From NCBI GenBank assembly GCA_021018995.1, contig CM037585.1:123160831-123224830 (forward strand): a stretch of 64,000 nucleotides of DNA, in the 5' to 3' direction. The notes beneath the pieces are model-generated. The model saw only the letters and a list, made by a program, of their open reading frames with translations, had not been told where the DNA came from and searched no databases. Source of the stretch: Chloranthus sessilifolius (lineage: Eukaryota; Streptophyta; Magnoliopsida; Chloranthales; Chloranthaceae). Positions 55,050-64,000 of this stretch are shown one piece after another. Numbering within the stretch: the stretch's first letter is position 1; each line of letters starts with the position of its first letter. Made by a program: the position numbers and the translations under genes.

Positions 55050-57870
55050 TCTAAGCATCATCTCTTCGTATATGAAGCGTGGGCGTGTCTCTTAGATTAG
55101 TTGGTGCATCTTTTTCGATGTGCTAACGCTTCGATACATTGCATCTGCCCTTATTTGACCAATGTTATATTTGTTGTCATGTGGCTAGCCTATGGTAATT
55201 TATTCATGTGTTGATTTTTTTTTTATGTGTTCATTCTCGGTGATTTAAGGATTGATTTCCATATTTCGTGACCATCATTCAGAGGCGACGATGCCACATA
55301 TGAGAAGCGACGACACACATGAAGGAAGTGACGATACTAAGTTTTTGAAGCATGGGAGCTTCGTCATTGAAGCATCTGCGCTTCGTCATCATCTGCGATT
55401 TTTCATTGAAGCGTTTGCACTGGCACTTCTTTTTAATCCTGTGCGTCTATTGGATCCCAGGCAAGTGAAGCGCCTGCAACTCAACCTGGAACCATATACA
55501 ATGTTAATTTTTCGTGAACAGTTTCCTGTGGATTGACATTTTCTTTTACTCATGGAGCATTATTTTATTACTCAGAGTTATTTATAAAGAAAAAATATTT
55601 ACTAATATGGGTACAGAAGATTTCATTCATAAATCAAATCTATTTCTTTACATCATCTTTCTTTACACTGACTTTCTGTACATCGTTTTTCTTTATACTA
55701 TCTTTCTTTATCGTAAATGAGTCTTGTTGTCAAACCGTCATCGCATATGAATTAAAGCGTCATCGCGTCTTAGTTGAAGCGTCTTAGTTGATGCAATTTT
55801 GCTTCTCATTTATGTGATGTCGCTTCTCATTCATATTGTCTTCCTTTATCATAAATGGGTCAGATAAAAATAAACATGGGTATGATGCTTTCTATGAGTA
55901 GTAGGAGGCACAGGCGTCTCTCAATTGATGCGTGGTCGCTTCGTTCCCGAAGCGTTGGTGCGTCACATTGTATTTTTTGTGTATGCGCTTTATTTTTGAT
56001 ATGCTTATTTTACGTCAAAATACTTTCTATACATTGTCTTCCTATACACTGTATTTCTTTATCATAAATAGGGCTGGGGTATAAGCGAAAATTGAGGTAG
56101 AGGTGTAGGCGGATGTGGGGAGTTTATTATGCTGGCGGTGGTGGATAAGGAAGTTGAGTTGGAGATGGTGGCTGTTGTTATGAGTGGAAGAGGAAGAAGT
56201 GGAGGCGGAAGAAGAATAATCGACTGCGGAGCTGGGAGAAGAAGCACCGACTACAGAGCCGGGAGAAGAAGCTCCAACTCCAGAGCCAGGAGAAGAAGGG
56301 GATCAGGGTCTCCCACCACCAACAGCATAACTTGAAGGTCGTCATCATCCGGAATGACGATAACTTCTTCAGGAGAAGGGGGAACCACATGTTCGTTGTC
56401 GAGGACAACAACCAGTTCATTGTCTTCGGGGATGTCGATAATCAAACCATCGTAGAAATTGATAAAATGCTGACGGGCAATACAGTGGCTCCTCCTCAAA
56501 ACGTTACGATGCATTTTGATCTGGGCTGAAGAAGATGAAATGATTATCCAAGGATATACAGAAGATGAAAAAAATTGGGCGCTATGATGCCTTTTAAATA
56601 GCGATTTATCATGCAACTTCATTAAATAGACTATTGTAGGTGCACTACTGCCACAGAGGGATTTCGTAAATCTTTGCGCTTCTTATTTATTGCATAGGTC
56701 GTGCATATTTTATGAACTTCTCTTGAAATATGATAAGAAGCGCACCGCTTTTTTTTGTTACCAATGGTGCTTATCGTTATAAGTGATATCGCCAATAAAT
56801 AGACGTGTTATCGCTTCTAATAAGAAGCGTTATCACCCTTAAATAAAAGTGTCATTACTTCTAAATAAAAGCATCAACGCTTTAATTACCTGCGATGACG
56901 CTTCTTGATGGTAAGTGATTTTTCATTTTTCTCGAATTTCAAGGATTTCAAATCATGGATTGTATCATCTTTCTAGAAGATATTTTTCGACATTATTTAT
57001 TGTTGCGGCTCTTCTTCTTTTAATACCATCGTCGAGGTATTAACAGGTAGCACCTTTTTTATGTGATATGACACGTAGCACCTTATATGGAAAAAGGTCA
57101 GAAATTGAAACGTCACTTCCAATGAGAAGCAAAATTAAGAATAACATTAAATAATCATGTGACATCAAATAATCATGGCATTATAGTAACATTAAGTGCA
57201 ATGCGTCAACAGGACTTAATAAGCAGCTCACTTCAACAAGACACGTTGTCACTTCTAAGTTAAAGTGTTTTTGCTCTCACATCAAAGCACCATCGCAATA
57301 AAAAAGAAGCGTCATCGCTTCAAAAACGAAGCATCATCGCCACGAGATCAAACAAAATCGCTTCTATATAGGAGCATCATTGCTTAAAACTCGAACCGTC
57401 ATGGGAAGGGGCCGCGCCTAAGCTAGCCCTAATATTCAATATTTTTTGTTAGAAGCATCAGTGCTTACTGATAAAAGTGTCGGTGCATTATTAGGAAGCA
57501 TGGTCACTTCATTTTCAAAGTGCCATCGCTCATTAATTGAAGCGTCGGTGCTTACATCATTAGTGCAGCAGTGATCGGTCGGTTGTATTCCAATAAAAAA
57601 GAATATTCCATAATCTTTCTTTTTTTTACTTCCGTCTCCAAAACACCTTTATCCTCACATTTTCTTCTCTTTCTTGTATAGTGAAGTTCTATAATTAGTC
57701 TCATTTTATATGAATACAAACACTTTCGTTTAATTTCATGAATAAAGATAATTTCAGCTTCTCAAAATAATTTCACGAAATTTATATAAACTTCGCACAG
57801 ATTTTGTCGTTCATATCAATACAATCTCTACCTAAGCTACCACTAATATTCAAGGGCTTCAAGGCGCTAG
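55050..57870. repeat. GAAGCG/CGCTTC word field, left part
   Basis: Dispersed copies of GAAGCG and CGCTTC, often arranged as GAAGCG-TCAT-CGCTTC hairpin words (for example 55372-55400, 56806-56900, 57290-57360), with TTTCTTTACA(C/T) tracts near 55640-55720 and 56030-56060. No gene is credible. Frames such as 55252-55536 merely read the repeats. It may be the non-coding body of the Mutator-like element whose transposase lies just upstream. Confidence 0.6.
56060..56700. repeat. Segmental duplication copy 1 (partner 59600-60000)
   Basis: Shares a diverged collinear segment with 59600-60000: GAGGTAGAGGTGTAGGCGGA, GGGGATGTCGA(T/G)AATC, GTGGCTCCTCC/GTAGCTCCTCC, CATGCAAC(T/C)TC(A/T)TTAAATAGACT, TTATTTATTGCATA. 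On the minus strand the first copy has a 123-codon frame with acidic character (IPDDDDLQ), but the partner does not preserve it, so coding is doubtful. Confidence 0.6.
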
Positions 57871-58580
57871 GTCGAAGCGCTAGCCCTATTACTTAGGGTG
57901 CAGTCGCTTCTTATTAATAGCATTAGCACTTCCGTTGGACTACTTGTGACCTCATTGAATAAAATAAGATGAAATTAAAAAAAAATTATAAATCATGCAT
58001 TCGCAGGTTTCATTCATAACTCAAAATCATTTCTTTATATCGTCTTTCTTTACATATCTTTCTTTACATTGTCTCTATTTATCGTAAATGGGTCTAATAA
58101 AATTCATGATGGTTGAAGCACTAGCCCTATTACTCAGGGTGCAGTTGCTTCTTATTAATAGCGCTAGTGCTTCCGTTGGACTACTTGTGACCTCACTGAA
58201 TAAAATAAGATGAAATAAAAAAAAATTACAAATCATGCGTTCGCAGGTTTCATTCATAACTCAAAACTATATATTTTAAATTGTCTTTCTTTACACATCT
58301 TTTTTTACACTGTCTCTATTTATCGTAAATGGGTCTGATAAAATTCATGATGGTTGAAGTGCTAGCCATATTACTCAGGGCGCAGTCGCTTCTTATTAAT
58401 AGCGTTAGCGCTTCCGTTGGACTACTTGTGACCTCACTGAATAAAATAAGATGAAATAAATTTTTTTTACAAATCATGGATTCGAAGGTTTCATTCATAG
58501 CTCAAAACTATTTCTTTACATCGTCTTTCTTTACACAGTCTTTATTTATCGTAAATGGGTCTGATAAAATCATGATGGTT
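57871..58580 (+). repeat. Three tandem copies of a ~241-bp repeat
   Basis: Units begin at 57871, 58112 and 58353 with GT(C/T)GAAG(C/T)(G/A)CTAGCC and end with TTTATCGTAAATGGGTCT. Each contains GTTGGACTACTTGTGACCTC and AATAAAATAAGATGAAAT. Related fragments of the unit's end occur at about 55690-55720 and 56040-56065. Confidence 0.85.
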
Positions 58581-59480
58581 TTGATGCATTGGACGATCTA
58601 GCGGACCCTGATTCAACCCTTGATGAGGTCACCGCAAGAAATTATACAAGCAAGGTCTTCCCAAAGATTCAGTACTTTTCTTATGAAAATTTTGAAAGTA
58701 GGCTTTAGTACTAGTGCATCTACCTTCCTCTTATTCTATGTAAGCATTTAAAAGAGAAACCACGGCACATCTAAATCCGAAATGAGCCGATATAGTGGAG
58801 ACGAGGAGGCTTAGGTCAAGGCGGCATGAAGAAGAAGGGAATGAAGGGAGGAGGAGCATCGTTGGGGAAAGGGAGGAGCAAGAGTAAGAAGGAAAGATAA
58901 TGAAAGGAGGTGATGCATTGGACGATCTAGCGGACCCTGATTCAGCTCTTGATGAGATCATCGCAAGGATCCGTAGGAGCAAGGATTACACTATCGACCA
59001 AATAACACAAAAGATACGCCGAGACAATGGATATGAGGAGAATGAGTTCGAGGTGGAAGGAGAAGTGTATGAATTGAGGAAGGATAAGCAGGAAAAATAA
59101 AGAAGGGAAGGAGCAACTGGTGTGCAAGGGTAAGCAGGAAAGAGAAAGAAGGGAGGAGGAGCATCGTTGGAAAAAGGGAGGAGCAAGGGTAAGAAGGAAA
59201 GATAATGAAGGGAGGTGATATATTGGATGATCTAGTGGACCTTGATTCAACCCTTGATGAGGTCATCGCAAGGATCCATAGGAGCAAAAATTACACTATC
59301 AACCAAATACCACAATAGATACTCAGAGACAGTGGATATGAGGAGGATGAGTCCGAGACAAAAGAAGGAGAAGTGAAAGAATTGAGGAAGGGTAAGTAGG
59401 AAAGATAAAGAAGGGAAGGAGCAACTGGTGTGCAAGGATAACTAGGAAAGAGAAAGAAGGGATGAGGAGCATGAAGAGGA
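58581..59480 (+). repeat. Repeated coding-like modules (about 45 codons) and GA-rich spacers
   Basis: A module of about 45 codons starts at 58903 (GGDALDDLADPDSALDEIIA, followed by RIRRSKDYTIDQITQKIRRD). It recurs in diverged form at 59210 (DDLVDLDSTLDEVIARI...), truncated at 58582, and again at about 62193-62330. Between modules lie AGGAGGAG/GAAAGA-rich stretches reading as R/E/K-rich peptide. The predicted module is amphipathic and charged. I do not recognise the family. Stops interrupt all copies except the one at 58900-59100. Confidence 0.6.
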
Positions 59481-59588
59481 GAAGTAAGTGAGGGGCAAGG
59501 GTAAGAAGGAAAGTGAATGAATGGAGGGGGTGGTGGTGGTTGGTTGAGCTTGGATGCTACATTTTATGAAAATGTTGGAGGTGGTGAT

Positions 59589-59602
59589 GGGGGGGGGGGG
59601 GG
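59589..59602 (+). repeat. Poly-G run
   Basis: About 14 consecutive G residues within GT/GG-rich DNA (GGTGGTGATGGG...GGTGGCTC). Confidence 0.9.
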
Positions 59603-60240
59603 TGGCTCGCTGGTGGATAAGGTAGAGGTGTAGGCGGATGTGGAAAGTTTGTTATGTTGCTGGTGTGGATGAGGAAGTTGGATTCGAGATGGTGGTAGTG
59701 GTTGTGGCTGTGGTTGAAGAGGAAGAAGTGGAGGATCGTTGGGGACGACAGCTAGCTAGTTGTCGTCGGGGATGTCGAGAATCGAACAACCGTATGAACT
59801 GATACAATGCCGGTACGCAAAATAGTAGCTCCTCCACAAACCGGTGAGACACATTTCCCCTTGAACTGAGGAAAATAAAATACAAATCTAAGGAGATATA
59901 AAAAAAGAAAAAGAGTGGATGCTTTGAGGTCCTTTCAATAGTAATTTTTTCATGCAACCTCTTTAAATAGACTGATGTGGCCCACTATCGCTTCATATTT
60001 ATTGCATACAACTGTTCGCATTTCAAGCGGCGTGTCATCGCTTCTAAGCGGCGTGTCAGTGGCGTTACGATTTTTGAGGGGTGTGCTATCTTTTCCTGCG
60101 TATGACATGTCATCTCCCTCTTGCTTCATATTTATTTCATACAGTTGTGCTTTTGTCGTTTCATATTTATTACATACAACTGTGCTTTTGTCGTTTCATA
60201 TTTATTACATACAACTGTGCTTTTGTCGTTTAAATTAATA
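59600..60240. repeat. Segmental duplication copy 2, then short CATATTTATT-ACATACAACTGTG tandem units
   Basis: 59600-60000 is the partner of 56060-56700. From about 60125 to 60235 there are three to four units of about 35 bp with the phrase TTTCATATTTATTACATACA and CTGTGCTTTTGTCG. Confidence 0.7.
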
Positions 60241-60284
60241 TAATTTGTGTTTTCTGATGTGCTGGTAGCCCTAATAATCATGTT

Positions 60285-61680
60285 GGTAATAATAATACCT
60301 TGAAGTTCGAAGCGCTTGCTCTAATTACAAGCGTCATCGCTTCTTATAGGAAGCGTCTTTGTTTTTAATTTGAAACGTCATCGCTGCAAATTCGTCACGT
60401 CATCGCTTCTAATTCGAAGTGTCATTATTTCAAAATTTAAAGCAGATTGTGTTATGTTTTCGCACGATCTTATCTAACATTAATTATTGCTTGTATCACA
60501 ATAAAAATGCATTTTTTCTCAAAAAATATGACAACGCCTTTTAGCCTGCCGGTAATAATAATGCCTCTAGGTTGAAGCACTAGGTCTAATTACAAGCGTC
60601 ATCACTTCTTACGGAAGCGTCTTCGCTTCTAATTTGAAGCGTCATCGCTTGGAGTTTGGAGCGTCATTGCTGCAATTCGGTGCATTATCACTTCTAGTTT
60701 GAAGCGTCATCAGTTCTAAATTTGAAGCGGATTTTGTTGTATTTTCGCGCGGTCTTATCTAACATTAATTATTGCTTGTATCACAATGAAAACTCTTTTT
60801 TCTAAGAAAATATGAAAATGCCTTTTAGCCTTTCGATAATAATAATGCCTTGAAGTTCGAAGCGCTAGCTCTAATTACAAGCGTCATCGCTTTTTATAGG
60901 AAGTGTCGTCGATTCTACTTTGAAGTGTTATCGTTTGAAGTTCAAAGCGTCATCGCTGTAAATTTGGTGCGTCATCGCTTCTAATTCGAAGCGTCCTCGT
61001 TTCGAAATTTGAAGTGGATTATGTTATCTTTTCACACGGTCTTATCTAAGATTAATTATTGCTAGTTTCATAATAAAAATATATTTTTTTTCTCAGAAAA
61101 TATGAAAACGCCTTTTAGCCTTTCTGTAATAATAATGCATTGAAGTTCGAAGCACTAGCTCTAATTACAAACGTCATCGCTTCTTATAGGAAGCGTCTTC
61201 GCTTCTAATTTGAAGTGTCATTGCTTGAAGTTCAAAGCGTCATTACTGTAAATTTGGCGCGTCATCACTTCGAAATTTAAAGCGGATTGTGTTGTATTTT
61301 CGTGCTGTCTTATCTAACATTAATTATTGCTCGTATCATAATAAAAATACTTTTTTTCTTAAAAAAATATGAAAATTCCTTTTCGCCTTCTAGTAATAAT
61401 AATGCCTTGAAGTTCGAAGCGCTAGCTCTAATTACAAGCGCCCTCGCTTTTTATAGGAAGTGTCGTCGATTCTACTTTGAAGTGTCATCGGTTGAAGTTC
61501 GAAGCGTCATCGCTGTAAATTTGGTGCGTCATCACTTCTAATTCGAAGCGTCCTCACTTCGAAATTTGAAGCGGATTGTGTTATCTTTTCGCGCGGTCTT
61601 ATCTAAGATTAATTATTGCTTGTATCACAATAAAAACACTTTTTTTTCAGAAAATATGAAAATGTCTTTTAGCCTTCCAT
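60285..61680 (+). repeat. Five tandem copies of a ~280-bp repeat rich in GAAGCG/CGCTTC
   Basis: Units begin near 60285, 60551, 60835, 61126 and 61393 (periods about 266-291 bp) with GTAATAATAATGCCTTGAAG. Each contains several GAAGCGTC-ATCGCTTC inverted words, then GAAGCGGATT-TGTT, CGCG(C/A)GGTCTTATCTAA and AATTATTGCTTGTAT, and ends CGCCTTTTAGCCTT. The word CGAAGCGCTAG occurs at 60858 and 61415 and is shared with 57873 and with the foldback core at 42509. Confidence 0.9.
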
Positions 61681-64000
61681 CATTTTAATCTTTTGACCAT
61701 AACCTATCTTTTGCTTTCCATGCCCAAACTAAATCGAAGCATCGTTAAAGGCGACAGCACCTCAGCTAGACCTAACGTTCATGCCGCTTGGTCGAAGAGT
61801 TGACCCAAATATTCAGGACGCTGTCACTTGATTGACTATAGAGCTACATTTGTAATACTTAAAAAATAAAAAAAAGGGGGATACCCTAAAATATATTATA
61901 GTGACGAGTGCACCGGATATAAGAAAATAATACAGAAATGAAAGTAATATACTGAAAAAGAAAATTTTTATTAATATTGAAAGAAATATTTACAAAGATT
62001 AACTAATAAACTGATTACATTAAAGATAAATTTGTTGGACCACCAAATGAAAGTGATGACCCCAATACTTTGGAGGCTCTAAAGACGAGGTCGAGGTTTT
62101 AAAGTTTTTACTGCAGAGAGTAAAGATTTTGGAAAGAATGGTTATCTTGACTTCTAAACCTTATGGATCACTCTTGCCTCATAGAGAGATGACTCCCTGA
62201 TTCAACCATTGATAAGGTGATTGCAAGGATCCGTCAGAGCAAAGATTACACAGTAGACAAAATACAATGAAAGATACGTCAAGATAGTAGAGACGAGGAG
62301 GCCGAGGCGGAGGAAGGAAAGAGACACAAGGTAGGAGGAGCAATGGGGATCAGCCTCGGGGTCTTGAAATTGTTGGCTCCATCGAGAGAGATGACTCCCT
62401 CTAGCTGGGAGCTTGGTTAGAAATTTACAACCAAGGGAAAGGAGTGGCGTGTAAATTTCTAACCCACTGTCCTCGTAGAGAAACTCGCACTGAGGAAGGA
62501 ATTTGATGGTGAGATTGTTAAAAAGTGGGGGAAGGTGAGAAATTGAAAAAAAGGTTCAGGGGTCTCGGTAGACGATCCAGTGGCTGGATGATTGTCTACG
62601 CTTCAACTTTTCTAATCTTTTTATTACAGCCAGAAGCTCGGCCTTTTGCATTTCAAGGATTTTATCAAGCCTTCTGCTTAGGTTGTCCTAGTCTGGTACT
62701 TTCGCCATAGGGTTAGGGTTAGTATTTGTGACGGGCCGTAGCTTTATAGGGAAAAAGGCTAGGGTTTGAAATGTCACTTCAAAATAAATTGAGGGTCGTT
62801 GGAAGGTGGCGTATTCCCCCAAGCTCTCTCGAATGCCGATAAGAAGCGGGTCACTATTTGAGGTTACCCAAACAGACGATGCTCGAAGCGTCGTCGCTTC
62901 AAATTCGAAGCCTTGTCGCTTCCATTAAGGGCGGGGACGCTTCTTTACCTAAGCGGCTTTTCGTTTATTACGAATTTTGAGGTATTTGAAATTGTGGACG
63001 GTGTTGTCTTTTAGCGGATTCTTTTCAACATTATTTATTACAGCAGTTCGTATCCCAGTAAAAATGCTTCTTTTCACCTTTGCCAAAACGCTTCTTTTTG
63101 CATAATTTTTTCGAACATTACGGAAGCAGCTCCTTTTCAAACTCATTCATTTAAATTTACCAAGAAGATAATACGTTTGTTGAAATAGAAGTAAAATACA
63201 AGTTACCAATGCATTTAGCAAATGGAGGCTCTGACGCCCTATTTGTGAGAGCGCTGACACCCCATTATCAAAGCGCTGACGCCCCATTACCAAAGTGTTG
63301 ACGCCTCAATTGAAGCGTAATTTTTGAGAAATTAATAATATATCCTGTAATAAATCCCGATATTAAAAAATTCTCATATAATATAATTAGTGTATATTGT
63401 ATATCTATCCTACGTAAGTACCCCTATGTACATATAATCTTCAGTATAATGTTATGTATATCAACAAATATGAATGTATATTTATATAAAACAAAAAATT
63501 TATAAAAAAAATTCCACATCGTCACTGGCATCCCAATTCTCTTCCTTGTGCGTACTGATGGCATGCCCAATTTCCGCCTTGAAAGTTTCGATATCTTTCT
63601 GCTTGAAATCTGACTGAAGTTCCCTACTTAAATAATTGGGGGTTGTACATAATAGCACCCTGCGCCATTTTTTATTACCAAAAAATCGTGTGCACTTTTA
63701 TATTTTGAAATAGTACCCAAGCACCCCTGAAACAGGTGATTAAAGAGTTTAACCCACGCAGAACACTTGAAAATCTTTATGTAGTTTACCTTTTTGCCCT
63801 TTCTACATATGTCCCCTTAAGAACCATTTAAATTACATTTATTTCATCAACTTAAACTCTATCACTTCCAACCCTCTGCTCCTCACTCCAAACCTGAATC
63901 TATCTTTTCTTCTCTATCTTTTTGCAACGTGCGAACCCTAACTTCGAACCCTCTCCTCCTCACTCTAAACCTGACGTCTAGCCATAATATCGAAATCCAC
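61681..64000. other. Repeat-derived right end of the window, no gene found
   Basis: 61690-62190 is low-complexity with occasional GAAGCG words. 62193-62330 carries a third copy of the 45-codon module. The phrase GAGAGATGACTCCCT occurs at about 62179 and 62387. 62880-63310 again has GAAGCG/CGCTTC and AAAGCGCTGACGCC words in tandem (about 63250-63300). 63310-64000 is AT-rich and then C/T-rich, without recognisable coding. Frames of about 60-85 codons here have no domain support. Confidence 0.5.

Noticed and set aside
60285-61680. CRISPR-like array
   Set aside because: Repeats of about 280 bp without unique spacers in a plant genome. It is a tandem satellite-type repeat.
62525-62710. 61-codon ORF with a possible membrane segment
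   Set aside because: Short, without promoter or homology, and embedded in repeat-derived sequence.
1-64000. tRNA genes, rRNA genes or an intact host gene
   Set aside because: Searching by eye on both strands for tRNA A/B boxes with a cloverleaf, rRNA core sequences and long intact non-transposon frames gave nothing convincing. A tRNAscan and protein-homology run would be decisive.

Overview
This window looks like gene-poor, repeat-dense nuclear DNA of a flowering plant, probably a eudicot. It is AT-rich and carries an intron-bearing plant Helitron, Ty3/gypsy elements of the Tekay/Del (chromodomain) and Athila/Tat types, hAT and PIF/Harbinger-like elements, and a FAR1/FHY3-type Mutator-like transposase. 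I find no intact host gene, tRNA, rRNA or CRISPR array. Almost every coding stretch is a decayed transposon gene, so the annotation is largely an account of transposon layers.

Layout. 1-7850: Helitron relic on the + strand (Rep region, PIF1-like helicase, then an RPA70-like gene). The RPA gene is split by a 949-bp hAT-like insertion with a perfect 8-bp target duplication. 8490-13200: mosaic of diverged foldback repeats, interrupted by a 1.7-kb PIF/Harbinger-like element (9444-11127) that holds an array of GC-rich palindromes. 13765-14638: hAT element with perfect TIRs and TSD. 14803-15817: another TIR element. 16033-42211: a 26-kb Tekay-like LTR retrotransposon (+ strand, TSD CTATA), itself sitting in a hAT-like remnant. 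Nested in its integrase C-terminus is a 13.2-kb non-autonomous Athila/Tat-like retrotransposon (23411-36637, minus strand, TSD CCTGA). 42331-43108: foldback element. 43549-52769: third LTR retrotransposon (minus strand) with one truncated LTR and a heavily deleted interior. 52790-55010: FAR1-type MULE transposase pseudogene. 55050-63310: repeat field built on inverted GAAGCG/CGCTTC words, with two tandem arrays and several segmental duplications.

The most interesting pattern concerns how the elements are organised. The two nested retrotransposons belong to different lineages and point in opposite directions, yet both carry an additional ORF (aORF) downstream of gag or pol. The two aORF products align with each other and resemble the 'putative plant transposon protein' family. 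In each element a short palindrome array specific to that element lies both in the LTR, upstream of the LTR TATA box, and inside the element, upstream of a second TATA box that precedes the aORF. The outer motif is CGATTAATCG and the inner motif is CTCGCGAG. The third retrotransposon has a third palindrome (TTGCCGCGGCAA) in its LTR. I infer a possible aORF-protein/motif regulatory or anti-silencing module, analogous in logic to VANC proteins of VANDAL MULEs. This is untested.

The outer retrotransposon also contains a 147-bp GT-AG intron between gag and protease. Its removal fuses the two frames exactly, and its retention ends Gag 18 codons (20 bp plus stop) into the intron, so splicing could set the Gag to Gag-Pol ratio.
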